From NCBI RefSeq assembly GCF_003012775.1, contig NZ_PXYG01000002.1, positions 682,001 through 746,000 on the forward strand: a stretch of DNA of 64,000 bases. The letters are read 5' to 3'. Source of the stretch: Zobellella endophytica. GTDB lineage: Bacteria > Pseudomonadota > Gammaproteobacteria > Enterobacterales > Aeromonadaceae. Shown here piece by piece: positions 1 through 9,041 of this stretch. Made by a program: the position numbers and the translations under genes. How positions within the stretch are numbered: the stretch's first letter is position 1; each line of letters opens with the position of its first letter. The notes under the pieces are model-generated. The model ran no database searches. It saw only the letters and a list, made by a program, of their open reading frames with translations, and was not told the origin of the DNA.

Positions 1-1
1 C

Positions 2-1546
2 CGTTTCTGCGAGCAGGAATACGGCCTGCCGCTGATCGACCTGAACGATTTCGAGCTGGAGCAGGTACCGCCGCAATACATCAGCATGGACCTGATCGAG
101 CGCCATCATGTGATCCCCATCTACCTGCAGGGCAAGGTACTCTACCTGGCCATGGCCGATCCCACCAATGTGGCGGCGCTGGAGGATTTCAGCTTCCGCT
201 TCAACCTGGTGACCGACGCCCTGCTGGTGGAGGAAGACAAACTGCAGCAGATGCTGACCCGGCTGCAGCAGGGCGGCACCAGCGGCGTGCTCGACCTGGA
301 GCATATCGAAGACAACGACATCGCCGGCCTGGAGCTGGGCGAGGATCCGAGCGAACGGGACGACGACCTGGGCCGGGGCGACGACGACGCCCCCATCGTC
401 CGCTACATCAACAAGATCATGCTCGATGCGGTGCGCAAGGAGGCCTCCGACCTGCACTTCGAACCCTATGAACGCTTTTACCGCATCCGCTTTCGCATCG
501 ACGGCATGCTGCACGAAGTCGCCTCGCCGCCGGTCAACCTGGCCACCCGCTTCGCCGCCCGGCTCAAGGTGATGGCCCGGCTCGATATCGCCGAACGCCG
601 GCTGCCGCAAGATGGCCGCATCAAGCTCAAGCTCACCCGCAACAAGTCGGTGGACATGCGGGTCAACACCCTGCCCACCCAGTGGGGCGAGAAGGTGGTG
701 ATCCGTATCCTCGACAGCTCCGGCGCCCGGCTGGATATCGACCAGCTCGGCTACGACGAACACCAGAAACAACTCTACCTGCACGCCCTGCGCAAACCCC
801 AGGGCATGATACTGGTCACCGGCCCCACCGGCTCGGGCAAGACGGTGTCGCTGTACACCGGCTTAAGCATCCTCAACACCGTGACCGCCAACATCTCCAC
901 CGCCGAAGACCCCATTGAAATCAACCTGCCCGGCATCAACCAGGTGCAGATCAACCCCAAGGCCGGGCTCTCTTTCGCCCATGCCCTGCGCGCCTTCCTG
1001 CGCCAGGATCCGGACATCATCATGGTGGGCGAGATCCGCGATCTGGAAACCGCCGAAATCGCGGTCAAGGCGGCGCAAACCGGCCACCTGGTGCTGTCGA
1101 CCCTGCACACCAACTCCGCCACCGAGACCCTGACCCGGCTCAGCAACATGGGCCTGCCCGCCTATAACATCGCCTCCTCGGTGACCCTGATCATGGCCCA
1201 GCGGCTGGCGCGCAAGCTGTGCCCCCACTGCAAGGCCCGGGAACAGGTACCGGAAGAGCAGTTGCTGACCCTGGGCTTCAGCAAGTTCCAGCTGGAACAG
1301 GGAATTAGCCTGTACAAGGCGGTGGGCTGCAACCTCTGTACCGACGGCTACAAGGGCCGGGTCGGGGTGTACGAGGTGTTGCCGATGAACGAACGGCTGG
1401 CCAACCTGATCATGGAGGGAGCCAACTCGCTGGCGCTGGCCCGGGCGGCGGAAGAAGACGGCCTGATGACCCTGCGCCGCTCGGCCCTGGAAAAGGCCCG
1501 GCTGGGGGTGATCAGCCTGGCCGAGGTCAACCGTATCAGCGGCTGA
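2..1546 (+). CDS. pilB: Type IV pilus assembly ATPase PilB (5' end cut by window)
   Basis: Cytoplasmic hexameric ATPase that powers pilin polymerisation in the type IV pilus machine. The frame is open from the first bases of the window, so the true start lies upstream; the family is about 560-570 residues and 514 are present. Visible in order: the end of an N-terminal T2SSE/MshEN domain, a GPTGSGKT Walker A motif near 820-845, the AEDPIE Asp box, the GEIRD Walker B region, the conserved STLHTN His box, and two CxxC pairs near the C-terminus forming the tetracysteine zinc site. pilC follows 185 bp downstream, and a GC-rich inverted repeat lies in the gap. Confident from motifs and context; tapB (the Aeromonas name) is the same gene. 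Confidence 0.96.
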   Translation, partial: RFCEQEYGLPLIDLNDFELEQVPPQYISMDLIERHHVIPIYLQGKVLYLAMADPTNVAALEDFSFRFNLVTDALLVEEDKLQQMLTRLQQGGTSGVLDLEHIEDNDIAGLELGEDPSERDDDLGRGDDDAPIVRYINKIMLDAVRKEASDLHFEPYERFYRIRFRIDGMLHEVASPPVNLATRFAARLKVMARLDIAERRLPQDGRIKLKLTRNKSVDMRVNTLPTQWGEKVVIRILDSSGARLDIDQLGYDEHQKQLYLHALRKPQGMILVTGPTGSGKTVSLYTGLSILNTVTANISTAEDPIEINLPGINQVQINPKAGLSFAHALRAFLRQDPDIIMVGEIRDLETAEIAVKAAQTGHLVLSTLHTNSATETLTRLSNMGLPAYNIASSVTLIMAQRLARKLCPHCKAREQVPEEQLLTLGFSKFQLEQGISLYKAVGCNLCTDGYKGRVGVYEVLPMNERLANLIMEGANSLALARAAEEDGLMTLRRSALEKARLGVISLAEVNRISG

Positions 1547-1581
1547 GGCGGGACGAAGAGGAATAGCGGGAAGGAGCGACA

Positions 1582-1657
1582 CCCCCACCCGGCCTCCCCT
1601 TGGGTAAGCATCGACGAGGTGCCTGCAACGCCGCCGCCAAGGGGGAGGGTTGGGGGG
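1582..1657. repeat. GC-rich intergenic inverted repeat between pilB and pilC
   Basis: The C-rich left arm (1582-1606, containing CCTCCCCTTGGG) is complementary to the G-rich right arm (about 1637-1657, containing CCAAGGGGGAGGG). Similar C-rich/G-rich arms occur at 2970-3005, 4540-4610 and 6930-6955, always between genes, so this looks like a dispersed REP-like element rather than a gene-specific terminator. It lacks a T-tract. Confidence 0.55.
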
Positions 1658-1731
1658 GTTGGAGCAAATCGAGCCGGGAATGGCGACCCAGCGTAATTGT
1701 CTGCGGGCCTTATCGGTAACAAGGATGTGTT

Positions 1732-2958
1732 ATGGCAACGACCAAAAACTACAAGGTCTACCCCTATAAGTGGGAAGGGGTAAACCGGCGCGGGCAGAAG
1801 GTGTCCGGCTTTATCCAGGCGATCAACACCCAGGCGGTCAAGCGCGAGCTGCAGCGCCAGGGGGTGAATGCCACCAGCGTGCGCCGCAGGAGCCAGAGCC
1901 TGTTCTCGCGCTACAAAGACGCCATCAAGCCGATGGACATCGCCATTATCACCCGCCAGATAGCCACCATGCTCGGTGCCGGCGTCCCCCTGGTGCAAAC
2001 CCTGCAGATCATCTCCCGCTCCTATGAAAAAAGCAGCATCCGCGAGCTGGTGGGCATAGTGTCCTCCGATGTGGAAGGGGGCACGCCGCTGTCGGACGCG
2101 CTGAAAAAGCACCCCCGCCACTTCGACGATCTCTACTGCGATCTGGTGCATTCGGGCGAGCAGACCGGGGCGCTCGAGCATATTTTCGACCAGATAGCCA
2201 TCTACCGGGAAAAGGCCGAGGCGCTGAAGTCCAAGATCAAGAAGGCGATGTTCTACCCGGCCATGGTGATACTGGTGGCCATCGTGGTCACCTCCATCCT
2301 GCTGCTGTTCGTGATCCCCCAGTTCGAGGAGATTTTTGCCGGTTTCGGCGCCACCCTGCCCGCCTTTACCCAGATGGTAATCAACCTGTCGCGCTTTATG
2401 CAGGACAACTGGCTGTATATTCTGGCCGTCGTCATCGTGAGCGTGTTCCTTTACGTGCGCGCCTGGCGCCATTCCCAGAAGGTGCGCGATGCCACCGACC
2501 GCTTTGTCCTGCGTATTCCGGTGGTGGGTAAAATACTGCACAAGGCCGCCCTGGCCCGCTTCGCCCGCACCCTGGCCACCACCTTTTCCGCCGGTATCCC
2601 GCTGGTGGAGGGCCTGGTCTCTTCCGCCGGCGCCTCCGGCAACGTGGTGTACCGCAACGCGGTGATGCAGATGCGCGACGAGGTGATCGCCGGCATGCAG
2701 ATGAACCTGGCCATGCGCGCCACCCAGCTGTTTCCGGACATGGTGGTGCAGATGGTGATGATCGGCGAGGAATCCGGCGCCATCGACGATATGATGAACA
2801 AGGTGGCCACCATCTACGAGCGGGAAGTGGACGACGCGGTCGACGGCCTCACCAGCCTGATCGAGCCGGTGATCATGGTGGTACTGGGCGTGCTGGTCGG
2901 CGGCCTGGTGATCGCCATGTATCTTCCCATCTTTAATTTGGGTAGTGTTATCCGCTGA
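1732..2958 (+). CDS. pilC: Type IV pilus inner-membrane platform protein PilC
   Basis: Polytopic inner-membrane protein that couples the PilB/PilT motors to the pilus fibre. The 408-residue length is normal for the family. Two T2SSF repeats are visible: the first begins at IITRQIATMLGAGVPLVQTL, the second at ARFARTLATTFSAGIPLVEG. Membrane helices follow each repeat and one closes the C-terminus. The ATG at 1732 has AAGGA about 8 bp upstream. It lies between pilB and pilD in the usual pilBCD order, so co-transcription is likely. Confidence 0.96.
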   Translation: MATTKNYKVYPYKWEGVNRRGQKVSGFIQAINTQAVKRELQRQGVNATSVRRRSQSLFSRYKDAIKPMDIAIITRQIATMLGAGVPLVQTLQIISRSYEKSSIRELVGIVSSDVEGGTPLSDALKKHPRHFDDLYCDLVHSGEQTGALEHIFDQIAIYREKAEALKSKIKKAMFYPAMVILVAIVVTSILLLFVIPQFEEIFAGFGATLPAFTQMVINLSRFMQDNWLYILAVVIVSVFLYVRAWRHSQKVRDATDRFVLRIPVVGKILHKAALARFARTLATTFSAGIPLVEGLVSSAGASGNVVYRNAVMQMRDEVIAGMQMNLAMRATQLFPDMVVQMVMIGEESGAIDDMMNKVATIYEREVDDAVDGLTSLIEPVIMVVLGVLVGGLVIAMYLPIFNLGSVIR

Positions 2959-3071
2959 AGCGGGAGGCTGGAAGGGTCGCCCCCACGCCGCCACCGAGGG
3001 GGAGAAGCAATCCGGACCAACAGATTAAGTCAAGCCGCGACACCCTATAACAACCCGAACAAGGAACAAAC

Positions 3072-3935
3072 ATGGCCGAATCGAGCCCATGGATCACCAA
3101 TACCACCTCACTGTATTTCATCATCACCCTGCTGGGCCTGCTGGTCGGCAGCTTTCTGAATGTGGTGATCTACCGCCTGCCGCTCATGCTCAAGCGCCAG
3201 TGGCAGCAGGAATGCGCCGAATTCGCCGGCCAGCCGGCCGACGAGCATCTCCCTTTCAATCTCTGCACCCCCCGCTCGCGCTGCCCCCATTGCCAGCACC
3301 CGCTCTCGGCACTCGACAATATTCCGCTGCTCAGCTGGCTGTGGCTCAGGGGACGCTGCCGTTATTGCAGCAACCCCATCGCCACACGCTATCCGCTGGT
3401 AGAGCTGGCCACCGCCGTGCTGGCGGCGCTGGCGTTGTGGCGCTTCGGCGCCAGCCCGCAGCTGCTGGGCGCCCTGCTGTTCAGCTGGATGCTGCTGTGC
3501 ATGACGCTGATCGATCTGGACCATCTGCTGCTGCCGGACAACCTCACCCTGCCGCTGCTGTGGATGGGGCTGTTGCTGAACCTGAACAGCCTGTTCATTC
3601 CGCTGGAAGATGCGGTGCTGGGCGCAGTACTCGGCTATGGCGTGCTGTGGATCCTGTACTGGCTGTTCAAACTGGCCACCGGCAAGGAGGGCATGGGCTA
3701 CGGTGATTTCAAGCTGCTGGCGGCCATCGGCGCCTGGTTCGGCTGGCAGGCGTTGCTGCCGGTATTGCTACTCGCCTCCCTGACCGGCGCCGCCCTGGGA
3801 CTGGGGCTGATGGCTCGGCGTCGCCTGGGGGAAGACCGGGTGCTGCCCTTTGGCCCGGCGCTGGCCCTGGGCGGCTGGTTGTATTTATTATGGGGCCCAC
3901 AACTGATGAGCCTGTACTGGAGCCTGGCACTGTGA
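3072..3935 (+). CDS. pilD: Prepilin peptidase / N-methyltransferase PilD
   Basis: Integral-membrane aspartyl protease (A24 family) that cleaves type IV prepilins and type II secretion pseudopilins and N-methylates the new N-terminus. The 287-residue protein has an N-terminal cytoplasmic domain with two CxxC pairs (CPHC and CRYC), the first catalytic aspartate in LIDLDHLLLPD and the second in the GxGD motif GMGYGDFK, plus about eight hydrophobic helices. AAGGA lies upstream of the ATG. The stop overlaps the coaE GTG start by 4 bp, indicating translational coupling. Confidence 0.97.
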   Translation: MAESSPWITNTTSLYFIITLLGLLVGSFLNVVIYRLPLMLKRQWQQECAEFAGQPADEHLPFNLCTPRSRCPHCQHPLSALDNIPLLSWLWLRGRCRYCSNPIATRYPLVELATAVLAALALWRFGASPQLLGALLFSWMLLCMTLIDLDHLLLPDNLTLPLLWMGLLLNLNSLFIPLEDAVLGAVLGYGVLWILYWLFKLATGKEGMGYGDFKLLAAIGAWFGWQALLPVLLLASLTGAALGLGLMARRRLGEDRVLPFGPALALGGWLYLLWGPQLMSLYWSLAL

Positions 3936-4537
3936 ATTTTATCGTGGGACTGACCGGCGGCATCGGCAGCGGCAAGAGCACCGTGGCCGATTTGTTTGCC
4001 GCACTGGGAACGGAAGTGGTAGACGCGGACCTTATCGCCCGCGAGGTGGTGGCGCCGGGGGAACCGGCCCTGGCGGCCATCGCCGCGCACTTCGGCGAGG
4101 AGGTGATGCTGCCGGATGGCGGCCTGAACCGCCGCCTGCTACGTGAACGGGTGTTCGCCGAACCGATGCAGAAAGACTGGCTCAACGCCCTGCTGCATCC
4201 CCTGATCCGGGAACGCATGCTCGCCGCCTGTGCCGCCGCCCGTTCGCCCTACTGCCTGCTGGTGGTGCCGCTGCTGGTGGAAAACGGCCTGACCGGACTG
4301 ACCGACCGGGTGCTGGTGGTAGACGTCTCGCCCGAGCTGCAACTGGCCCGCACCGTCAGGCGCGACCGGGCCAACGAGGCACAAATCCGCGCCATCATGG
4401 CCGCCCAGGCCAGCCGGGAACAACGCCTGGCCGCCGCCGACGACGTGCTGGACAACAGCGACAGCGATATGGCAGGAATCAAGGCGGCGGTGGCCGGACT
4501 GCACCGGAAATACCTGGCCCAGGCCCAATCCGCCTGA
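3932..4537 (+). CDS. coaE: Dephospho-CoA kinase
   Basis: Last step of coenzyme A synthesis: phosphorylates the 3'-OH of dephospho-CoA. The P-loop GGIGSGKS sits at the very N-terminus, and the 201-residue length matches the family. I chose the GTG at 3932 because it gives a family-like N-terminus (NFIVGLTGG) and a 4-bp GTGA overlap with the pilD stop; an in-frame ATG at 3890 would add 14 residues inside pilD. In relatives, zapD and yacG usually follow; neither is found here. Confidence 0.95.
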   Translation: MNFIVGLTGGIGSGKSTVADLFAALGTEVVDADLIAREVVAPGEPALAAIAAHFGEEVMLPDGGLNRRLLRERVFAEPMQKDWLNALLHPLIRERMLAACAAARSPYCLLVVPLLVENGLTGLTDRVLVVDVSPELQLARTVRRDRANEAQIRAIMAAQASREQRLAAADDVLDNSDSDMAGIKAAVAGLHRKYLAQAQSA

Positions 4538-4539
4538 GC

Positions 4540-4610
4540 CCCCTCCCCAGCCCTCCCCCTGGCGACACCACGGCGCCATGCTGACCAGACCGTGTTAGGA
4601 GGGGGGAGCT
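4540..4610. repeat. C-rich/G-rich inverted repeat downstream of coaE
   Basis: The gap between coaE and the convergent trmB (4538-4695) holds CCCCTCCCCAGCCCTCCCCC near 4540-4560 and a partly complementary AGGAGGGGGGAG near 4596-4607. The left arm is almost identical to 6930-6950, so this is another copy of the intergenic repeat seen at 1582. No gene is seen in the gap. Confidence 0.5.
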
Positions 4611-4695
4611 AACTGCTGCTTCCCCTTGGTCGCGGGGATACTGGCACCCCGGCGCCATGCTGGCGGTATCGTATTCGGGGAGGGAGCGGGCCGGT

Positions 4696-5412
4696 TCAGG
4701 CGGTGCGGCTGAAGATCAGATCCCATACCCCGTGGCCGAGGCGCTGGCCGCGCTGTTCGAACTTGGTCAGCGGCCGGTAATCCGGGCGCGGCATGTAGTC
4801 ACCGGCGGGGGCGGCGTTGCCGTAGCCGGGGGCGGCCTGCATTACTTCCAGCATGTGATCGGCGTAGTTTTCCCAGTCGGTGGCCATATGGAATTCGCCG
4901 CCGATCTTGAGCTTGCTGCGCACCATTTCCACGAACGCCGGCTGCACGATGCGCCGCTTGTGGTGGCGCTTTTTGTGCCAGGGATCGGGGAAGAACAGCT
5001 GTACCCGGTCCAGGCTCTGCTCGGGCAGCATCTGCTCGAACACTTCCACCGCGTCGTGGCACATCACCCGCAGGTTGGTCAGCCCCACCTCGCCAGCGGC
5101 CATCAGGCAGGCGCCTACCCCGGGGGTGTGCACCTCGATGCCGATAAAATCCTGCTCCGGCGCGGCTCTGGCCATCTCCACCAGGGAGGCGCCCATGCCG
5201 AAGCCGATTTCCAGCACCCGCGGCGCGCTGCGGCCGAAGACCGCGTCCAGATCGAGCAGTTGGCCGTGGTATTCGATGCCCATCACCGGCCATTGCTCGG
5301 CCAGGGCCTTTTCCTGGCCCTTGGTCAGGCGTCCTTCCCGACGCACGAAGCTGCGGATTTTGCGTTTGCGCAGTTCTTCCTCGGTTTGGGCGGACGGGTG
5401 TTGATCTGTCAT
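4696..5412 (-). CDS. trmB: tRNA (guanine-N7-)-methyltransferase TrmB
   Basis: SAM-dependent enzyme forming m7G46 in the variable loop of tRNAs. It shows the SAM-binding loop [10 protein letters not shown] and the family-diagnostic [15 protein letters not shown] start it at the ATG at 5412 (protein begins [12 protein letters not shown]), which has GGAG about 8 bp upstream; the open frame extends 13 codons further without a better site. The 238-residue length matches the family. It converges on coaE. E. coli trmB neighbours mutY and yggX, and here mutY-yggX is only one gene away, supporting the identity. Confidence 0.95.
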   Translation of the reverse strand: MTDQHPSAQTEEELRKRKIRSFVRREGRLTKGQEKALAEQWPVMGIEYHGQLLDLDAVFGRSAPRVLEIGFGMGASLVEMARAAPEQDFIGIEVHTPGVGACLMAAGEVGLTNLRVMCHDAVEVFEQMLPEQSLDRVQLFFPDPWHKKRHHKRRIVQPAFVEMVRSKLKIGGEFHMATDWENYADHMLEVMQAAPGYGNAAPAGDYMPRPDYRPLTKFEQRGQRLGHGVWDLIFSRTA

Positions 5413-5502
5413 TTGTTTTCTCCGGCAGGCTTGGGAAGGCGAATTATCCAAAGTTAGCCCAAAGGTGCAAGGGCGGAACCGCTGTCTTGAGCGATAAGTG
5501 AC

Positions 5503-5537
5503 AAGCCAAAAACAAAGCCGCCGGTTTAACCGGCGGC
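5503..5537 (-). terminator. Intrinsic terminator after the aminotransferase gene
   Basis: A perfect GC-rich stem (GCCGCCGG paired with CCGGCGGC, 5517-5537, TTTAA in the middle) is followed on the minus strand by a T-rich run (TTTGTTTTT). It lies 30 bp beyond the stop of the minus-strand aminotransferase. Confidence 0.85.
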
Positions 5538-5566
5538 CGATACGGGAAAGAATTAACGCTGGCGGC

Positions 5567-6745
5567 TTACAGCACCCGCTGGATCACCCGGCCCAGGCGG
5601 CCGATGCCCTCCTCGATGGTGGCGGCGTCGGCGCCCGAATAGCTGAAGCGGGCGGTGTTGAGGATGTCCGGGCGTACATAGAAAGGCCGGCCCGGCACGA
5701 AGGCCACGTTCTCCTTGATAGCCTGGTTGAACAGCTCCATGGCGCTGATGTGCCGGGGCAGCTTCAGCCACAGGAACATGCCGCCCTCGGGGCGGGTGAA
5801 GTCCAGCCCTGGGCAATGACGCAGCAGCGCCTGCTCCATGACTTTTTTCTGCTGGCCGTACACACTGCGGATGCGGTCGATATGGGCATCCAGGCTGTTG
5901 TCCTGCAGGTAGCTGTACAGCACCTGCTGCACAAAGCCGTTGGTATGCAGGTCGGAAGCCTGCTTGGCGATGGTGATCTTCTGGCGCAGCCAGTCCGGCA
6001 CCAGCATCCAGCCCAGGCGGAAGGAGGGCACCACCACCTTGGAGAAGGAGCCCAGCAGCACTACGTTTTCCGGTGCCAGCTTGGCGATGGGCGGCAGGTG
6101 CTCCCCTTCGAAGCGCAGCTCGCCGTAGGGGTTGTCTTCCACCATCAGTACATTGTGCCTGATCAGCCGCTCGGCCACCGCCTGGCGCTTTTCCAGGCTG
6201 TAGCTCAGGCCCGACGGGTTCTGGAAGTTGGTCACGCCGTACATCAGCCGGGCATGGTTGGGCTCGGCCAGCAGGGCGTCCAGCTCGGCCAGATCCGGGC
6301 CGTCTTCGTTCAGCGAGACACCGCGGAAATTGGGCTGGTAGACCGACAAGGCCTGAATGGCACCCAGATAGCCCGGCTCCTCGATGATCAGATCCGAGCC
6401 TTCGTCTACCAGCACCTTGCCGATCAGATCCAGCGCCTGCTGGGAACCATTAGTGATCAGTATGTTGTCGGGAGACACCCGCATGCCGTGCTGGGTGTGA
6501 TAGCGCTCGGCGATGTATTCACGCAGCGGGCCGAATCCTTCGGTGGCGGCATATTGCAGCGCGCCGTTGCCCTTGTTCTGCAGCACCTTGGCCGTGGCCG
6601 CTGCCAGCTCTTCGTTCGGGAAGAAGGCCGGGTTGGGCAGGCCGCCGGCGAAGGAGATCACCTCCGGGTTGACGGCGACCTTGAGGATTTCACGGATGAA
6701 GGAGGGCTCTACCTTGGCAAAGCGCTGGGCAAAAAAGGGCTGCAT
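5567..6745 (-). CDS. PLP-dependent class I/II aminotransferase (2-aminoadipate aminotransferase-like)
   Basis: Fold-type I pyridoxal-phosphate enzyme of the LysN / MocR-aminotransferase group; these transaminate aromatic, branched-chain or 2-aminoadipate substrates. Family signatures: [14 protein letters not shown] near the N-terminus, the NGSQQALDL helix, the PGY segment, [11 protein letters not shown], and the PLP lysine in [17 protein letters not shown]. No winged-helix DNA-binding domain is present, so it is an enzyme rather than a MocR regulator. The start at 6745 (protein begins QPFFAQRF) has GAGAG 6-8 bp upstream; two earlier in-frame starts (up to 6784) have no Shine-Dalgarno sequence. 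The substrate cannot be told from sequence. Confidence 0.85.
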   Translation of the reverse strand: MQPFFAQRFAKVEPSFIREILKVAVNPEVISFAGGLPNPAFFPNEELAAATAKVLQNKGNGALQYAATEGFGPLREYIAERYHTQHGMRVSPDNILITNGSQQALDLIGKVLVDEGSDLIIEEPGYLGAIQALSVYQPNFRGVSLNEDGPDLAELDALLAEPNHARLMYGVTNFQNPSGLSYSLEKRQAVAERLIRHNVLMVEDNPYGELRFEGEHLPPIAKLAPENVVLLGSFSKVVVPSFRLGWMLVPDWLRQKITIAKQASDLHTNGFVQQVLYSYLQDNSLDAHIDRIRSVYGQQKKVMEQALLRHCPGLDFTRPEGGMFLWLKLPRHISAMELFNQAIKENVAFVPGRPFYVRPDILNTARFSYSGADAATIEEGIGRLGRVIQRVL

Positions 6746-6929
6746 AGGGGTCTCTCTGATTACGGGCATGGCGGGCACCAACAAAACCCTTCTTTTGTAT
6801 CAGAAAACATTCGAATAACAAACAATGAACAGCAAAAGATTGTTGGTGACGACTATCAGCGCCATGGCTGCCGGAGCGGCTCGGAGTGCAGCTCTCCCTT
6901 GGCGGCGGGGTTGCCCGCACGGCGCCCCC

Positions 6930-7010
6930 CTCCCCAGCCCTCCCCCTGGCGGCGGACTTACAAGCCTTCCGGCGAGGATAAGCCAGCCGTAGGGTCGACT
7001 TCAGTCGACC
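6930..7010. repeat. Two intergenic repeat motifs upstream of mutY
   Basis: The 383-bp gap between the aminotransferase start and mutY (6746-7128) holds no convincing gene. It contains a copy of the C-rich element (CCCTCCCCAGCCCTCCCCCT at about 6932-6951) and a separate palindrome, GGTCGACT-TC-AGTCGACC (6993-7010), of a type that recurs in many proteobacterial genomes. Promoters for both flanking genes must lie here but none stands out. Confidence 0.5.
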
Positions 7011-7128
7011 AAAAACCACTGCGGGGAAAAGCCGGGGGAGTCTGGGTCGGGATGGTGAAGCAAGCCGGATTTGCACTGTTCCCAAGGCTGTGTTGTGATC
7101 GCCCCATTCCCTTTCAGCCCCGAATACC

Positions 7129-8187
7129 GTGAACACAACCTCTTTTGCCGAACGCGTGCTGAGCTGGTATCAGCAATATGGCCGCAAGACCCTGCCCTGG
7201 CAGCAGGACAAGACCCCTTACCGGGTATGGGTATCGGAAATCATGCTGCAACAAACGCAGGTTGCCACCGTGATCCCCTACTACGAGCGCTTTATGGCCC
7301 GCTTCCCCGACGTGGTCACCCTGGCCGATGCCGCTCAGGACGAAGTGCTGCATCACTGGACCGGCCTGGGCTATTACGCCCGGGCCCGCAACCTGCACCA
7401 GGCGGCGCAGGTGATCCGCGACCATTACCAGGGCCGCTTTCCCGAACGCTTCGAGGAGGTGCTGGGCCTGCCGGGCATCGGCCGCTCCACCGCCGGCGCC
7501 GTGCTGTCGTTGTCGCTCGGGCAGCACCACGGCATTCTGGACGGCAACGTCAAGCGGGTGCTGACCCGCTGGCTGGCCCTGGAGGGCTGGCCCGGCCGGA
7601 AGGAAGTAGAAAACGCCCTCTGGCAGCAGGTGGCGCGGCTGACGCCCGGGGAAGGAGTGAGCCAGTACAACCAGGCGATGATGGACATCGGCGCCACCAT
7701 CTGCACCCGCAGCAAACCCAAATGCGAACGCTGTCCGGTCAAGGACGACTGCCGGGCCCTGGCCCTCGGCACCCCCGCCGCCTTTCCCCATGCCAAGCCG
7801 AAAAAAACCGCGCAGCCGGAAAAACAGTCCAGTTTCCTGCTGCTCAGGCACGGTGAGCAGCTGCTGCTGGTGCAGCGGCCACCCCAGGGGTTGTGGGGCG
7901 GCCTGTACTGCTTCCCGGAATTTGCCGATGAGCAGCAACTCAGAACCTGGCTCAAACGTTACCCGGATGCGAGCGAGCCCCGTCCCCTGCCCGGTTTTCG
8001 CCACACCTTCAGCCACTTCCACCTGGATATCGAGCCCTGGCTGGCGGAATTGCCACGGTTGCCCGCCGAGGTCATGGCGGGAGAGGAACGTCTTTGGTAT
8101 AACTTGCAGCAACCGGCATCGGTAGGCCTGGCGGCAGCAACCAAGAAACTGCTGGCCTACCCGCAACTGCAAGAGAGGATACAATGA
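7129..8187 (+). CDS. mutY: A/G-specific adenine DNA glycosylase MutY
   Basis: Removes adenine misincorporated opposite 8-oxoguanine. The 352-residue protein has the [10 protein letters not shown] helix with the catalytic Glu, the helix-hairpin-helix [12 protein letters not shown], the catalytic Asp in [11 protein letters not shown], the [4Fe-4S] cluster loop (C-x6-C-x2-C-x5-C in [17 protein letters not shown]) and a C-terminal NUDIX-like 8-oxoG recognition domain ([13 protein letters not shown]). The start is the GTG at 7129; no ATG gives a family-like N-terminus. The stop overlaps yggX by 4 bp. Confidence 0.96.
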   Translation: MNTTSFAERVLSWYQQYGRKTLPWQQDKTPYRVWVSEIMLQQTQVATVIPYYERFMARFPDVVTLADAAQDEVLHHWTGLGYYARARNLHQAAQVIRDHYQGRFPERFEEVLGLPGIGRSTAGAVLSLSLGQHHGILDGNVKRVLTRWLALEGWPGRKEVENALWQQVARLTPGEGVSQYNQAMMDIGATICTRSKPKCERCPVKDDCRALALGTPAAFPHAKPKKTAQPEKQSSFLLLRHGEQLLLVQRPPQGLWGGLYCFPEFADEQQLRTWLKRYPDASEPRPLPGFRHTFSHFHLDIEPWLAELPRLPAEVMAGEERLWYNLQQPASVGLAAATKKLLAYPQLQERIQ

Positions 8188-8456
8188 GCCGCACTATTTT
8201 TTGCCAGCGCTTAAAAAAAGAGGCCGAAGGCCTGGATTTTCAACTTTACCCGGGTGAGCTCGGCAAACGCATCTACGACAATATATCCAAGGAAGCCTGG
8301 GCCGACTGGCAGAAAAAGCAGACCATGCTGATCAACGAGAGAAAGCTCAACATGATGAATGCCGAGCACCGTCAGTTGCTCGAGCAGGAGATGGTCGCCT
8401 ACCTGTTCGAAGGCGCCGACGTTCAGGTTGAGGGCTACACCCCCCCCGCCGAGTAA
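8184..8456 (+). CDS. yggX: Probable Fe(2+)-trafficking protein YggX
   Basis: Small cytosolic protein linked to oxidative protection of Fe-S proteins and iron trafficking. The 90-residue length and the sequence (SRTIFCQRL with its single Cys, [27 protein letters not shown]) are diagnostic. ATGA overlap with the mutY stop indicates translational coupling, the same pairing as in enterobacteria; it is functionally apt because MutY carries an Fe-S cluster. Confidence 0.97.
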   Translation: MSRTIFCQRLKKEAEGLDFQLYPGELGKRIYDNISKEAWADWQKKQTMLINERKLNMMNAEHRQLLEQEMVAYLFEGADVQVEGYTPPAE

Positions 8457-8471
8457 ACCACCGCTTTGCTC

Positions 8472-8499
8472 AAGGCTTGAGCGAACGCGCTCGGGCCTT
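8472..8499 (+). terminator. Strong hairpin after yggX
   Basis: A 12-bp stem (8472-8483 with 8488-8499, two G-T pairs) with an AACG tetraloop lies 15 bp after the yggX stop. It is followed by CCAAAAA, not T residues, so it is a poor canonical terminator; it may act as a processing or stability hairpin. Confidence 0.5.
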
Positions 8500-8510
8500 C
8501 CAAAAAGCGA

Positions 8511-8539
8511 TTGACTTGCCTTGGTCGATCTTATTTAAT
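8511..8539 (+). promoter_or_regulatory. Promoter of the tRNA-Phe/tRNA-Thr cluster
   Basis: TTGACT, 17-bp spacer, TTTAAT, then a GC-rich discriminator (GACGCCCC), all just upstream of the first tRNA. This is typical of a strong, stringently controlled sigma-70 stable-RNA promoter. Confidence 0.8.
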
Positions 8540-8550
8540 GACGCCCCGTT

Positions 8551-8626
8551 GCCCAGATAGCTCAGTCGGTAGAGCAGGGGATTGAAAATCCCCGTGTCGG
8601 TGGTTCGATTCCGCCTCTGGGCACCA
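8551..8626 (+). tRNA. tRNA-Phe (GAA), copy 1
   Basis: 76-nt cloverleaf with acceptor GCCCAGA/TCTGGGC, anticodon loop centred on GAA within GGGGATTGAAAATCCCC, T-loop GGTTCGATTCC and an encoded CCA. Closely similar to enterobacterial tRNA-Phe. Confidence 0.97.
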
Positions 8627-8655
8627 TTTTCGGTGCTCTTGTAAAAAAGCCCAAC

Positions 8656-8731
8656 GCCCAGATAGCTCAGTCGGTAGAGCAGGGGATTGAAAATCCCCGT
8701 GTCGGTGGTTCGATTCCGCCTCTGGGCACCA
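8656..8731 (+). tRNA. tRNA-Phe (GAA), copy 2
   Basis: Identical in sequence to the copy at 8551, 29 bp downstream, with CCA encoded. It appears to be a recent tandem duplication within one transcript. Confidence 0.97.
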
Positions 8732-8739
8732 TATCCTTA

Positions 8740-8815
<76 letters not shown>

Positions 8816-8820
8816 TCCAG

Positions 8821-8843
8821 ACCAGCCTCCGCGCTGGTTTTTT
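8821..8843 (+). terminator. Intrinsic terminator of the tRNA cluster
   Basis: ACCAGC-CTCCGC-GCTGGT stem-loop followed directly by seven T residues, 5 bp after tRNA-Thr. Confidence 0.9.
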
Positions 8844-8970
8844 TATGCCCGCGGTCCTGGTACTTTCCCGGAACACGACGCCTCTCCAGATGTTCCGTAC
8901 CGTACCCACAGCACCGGCACCTGCTATTTGGCACGAAATGGTTTCATACACAGCCACAGTCCCATATAAA

Positions 8971-9018
8971 GCGCTCTATATTGACATCATCTGGTAGCTC
9001 CAACCCAATATAGAGCGC
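8971..9018. repeat. 13-bp perfect inverted repeat at the edge of an AT-rich islet
   Basis: GCGCTCTATATTG (8971-8983) is exactly complementary to CAATATAGAGCGC (9006-9018) across a 22-nt loop. No T-run follows on either strand within a few bases. It lies 23 bp beyond the stop of the minus-strand coiled-coil gene and just beyond the tRNA operon. It could be a weak terminator, a protein-binding palindrome, or the end of an inserted element. Confidence 0.6.
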
Positions 9019-9041
9019 CACACTGCATCTAAAGAGCAGGA

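Noticed and set aside
4657..5457. Plus-strand frame over trmB
   Set aside because: Antisense shadow; trmB has all motifs on the minus strand.
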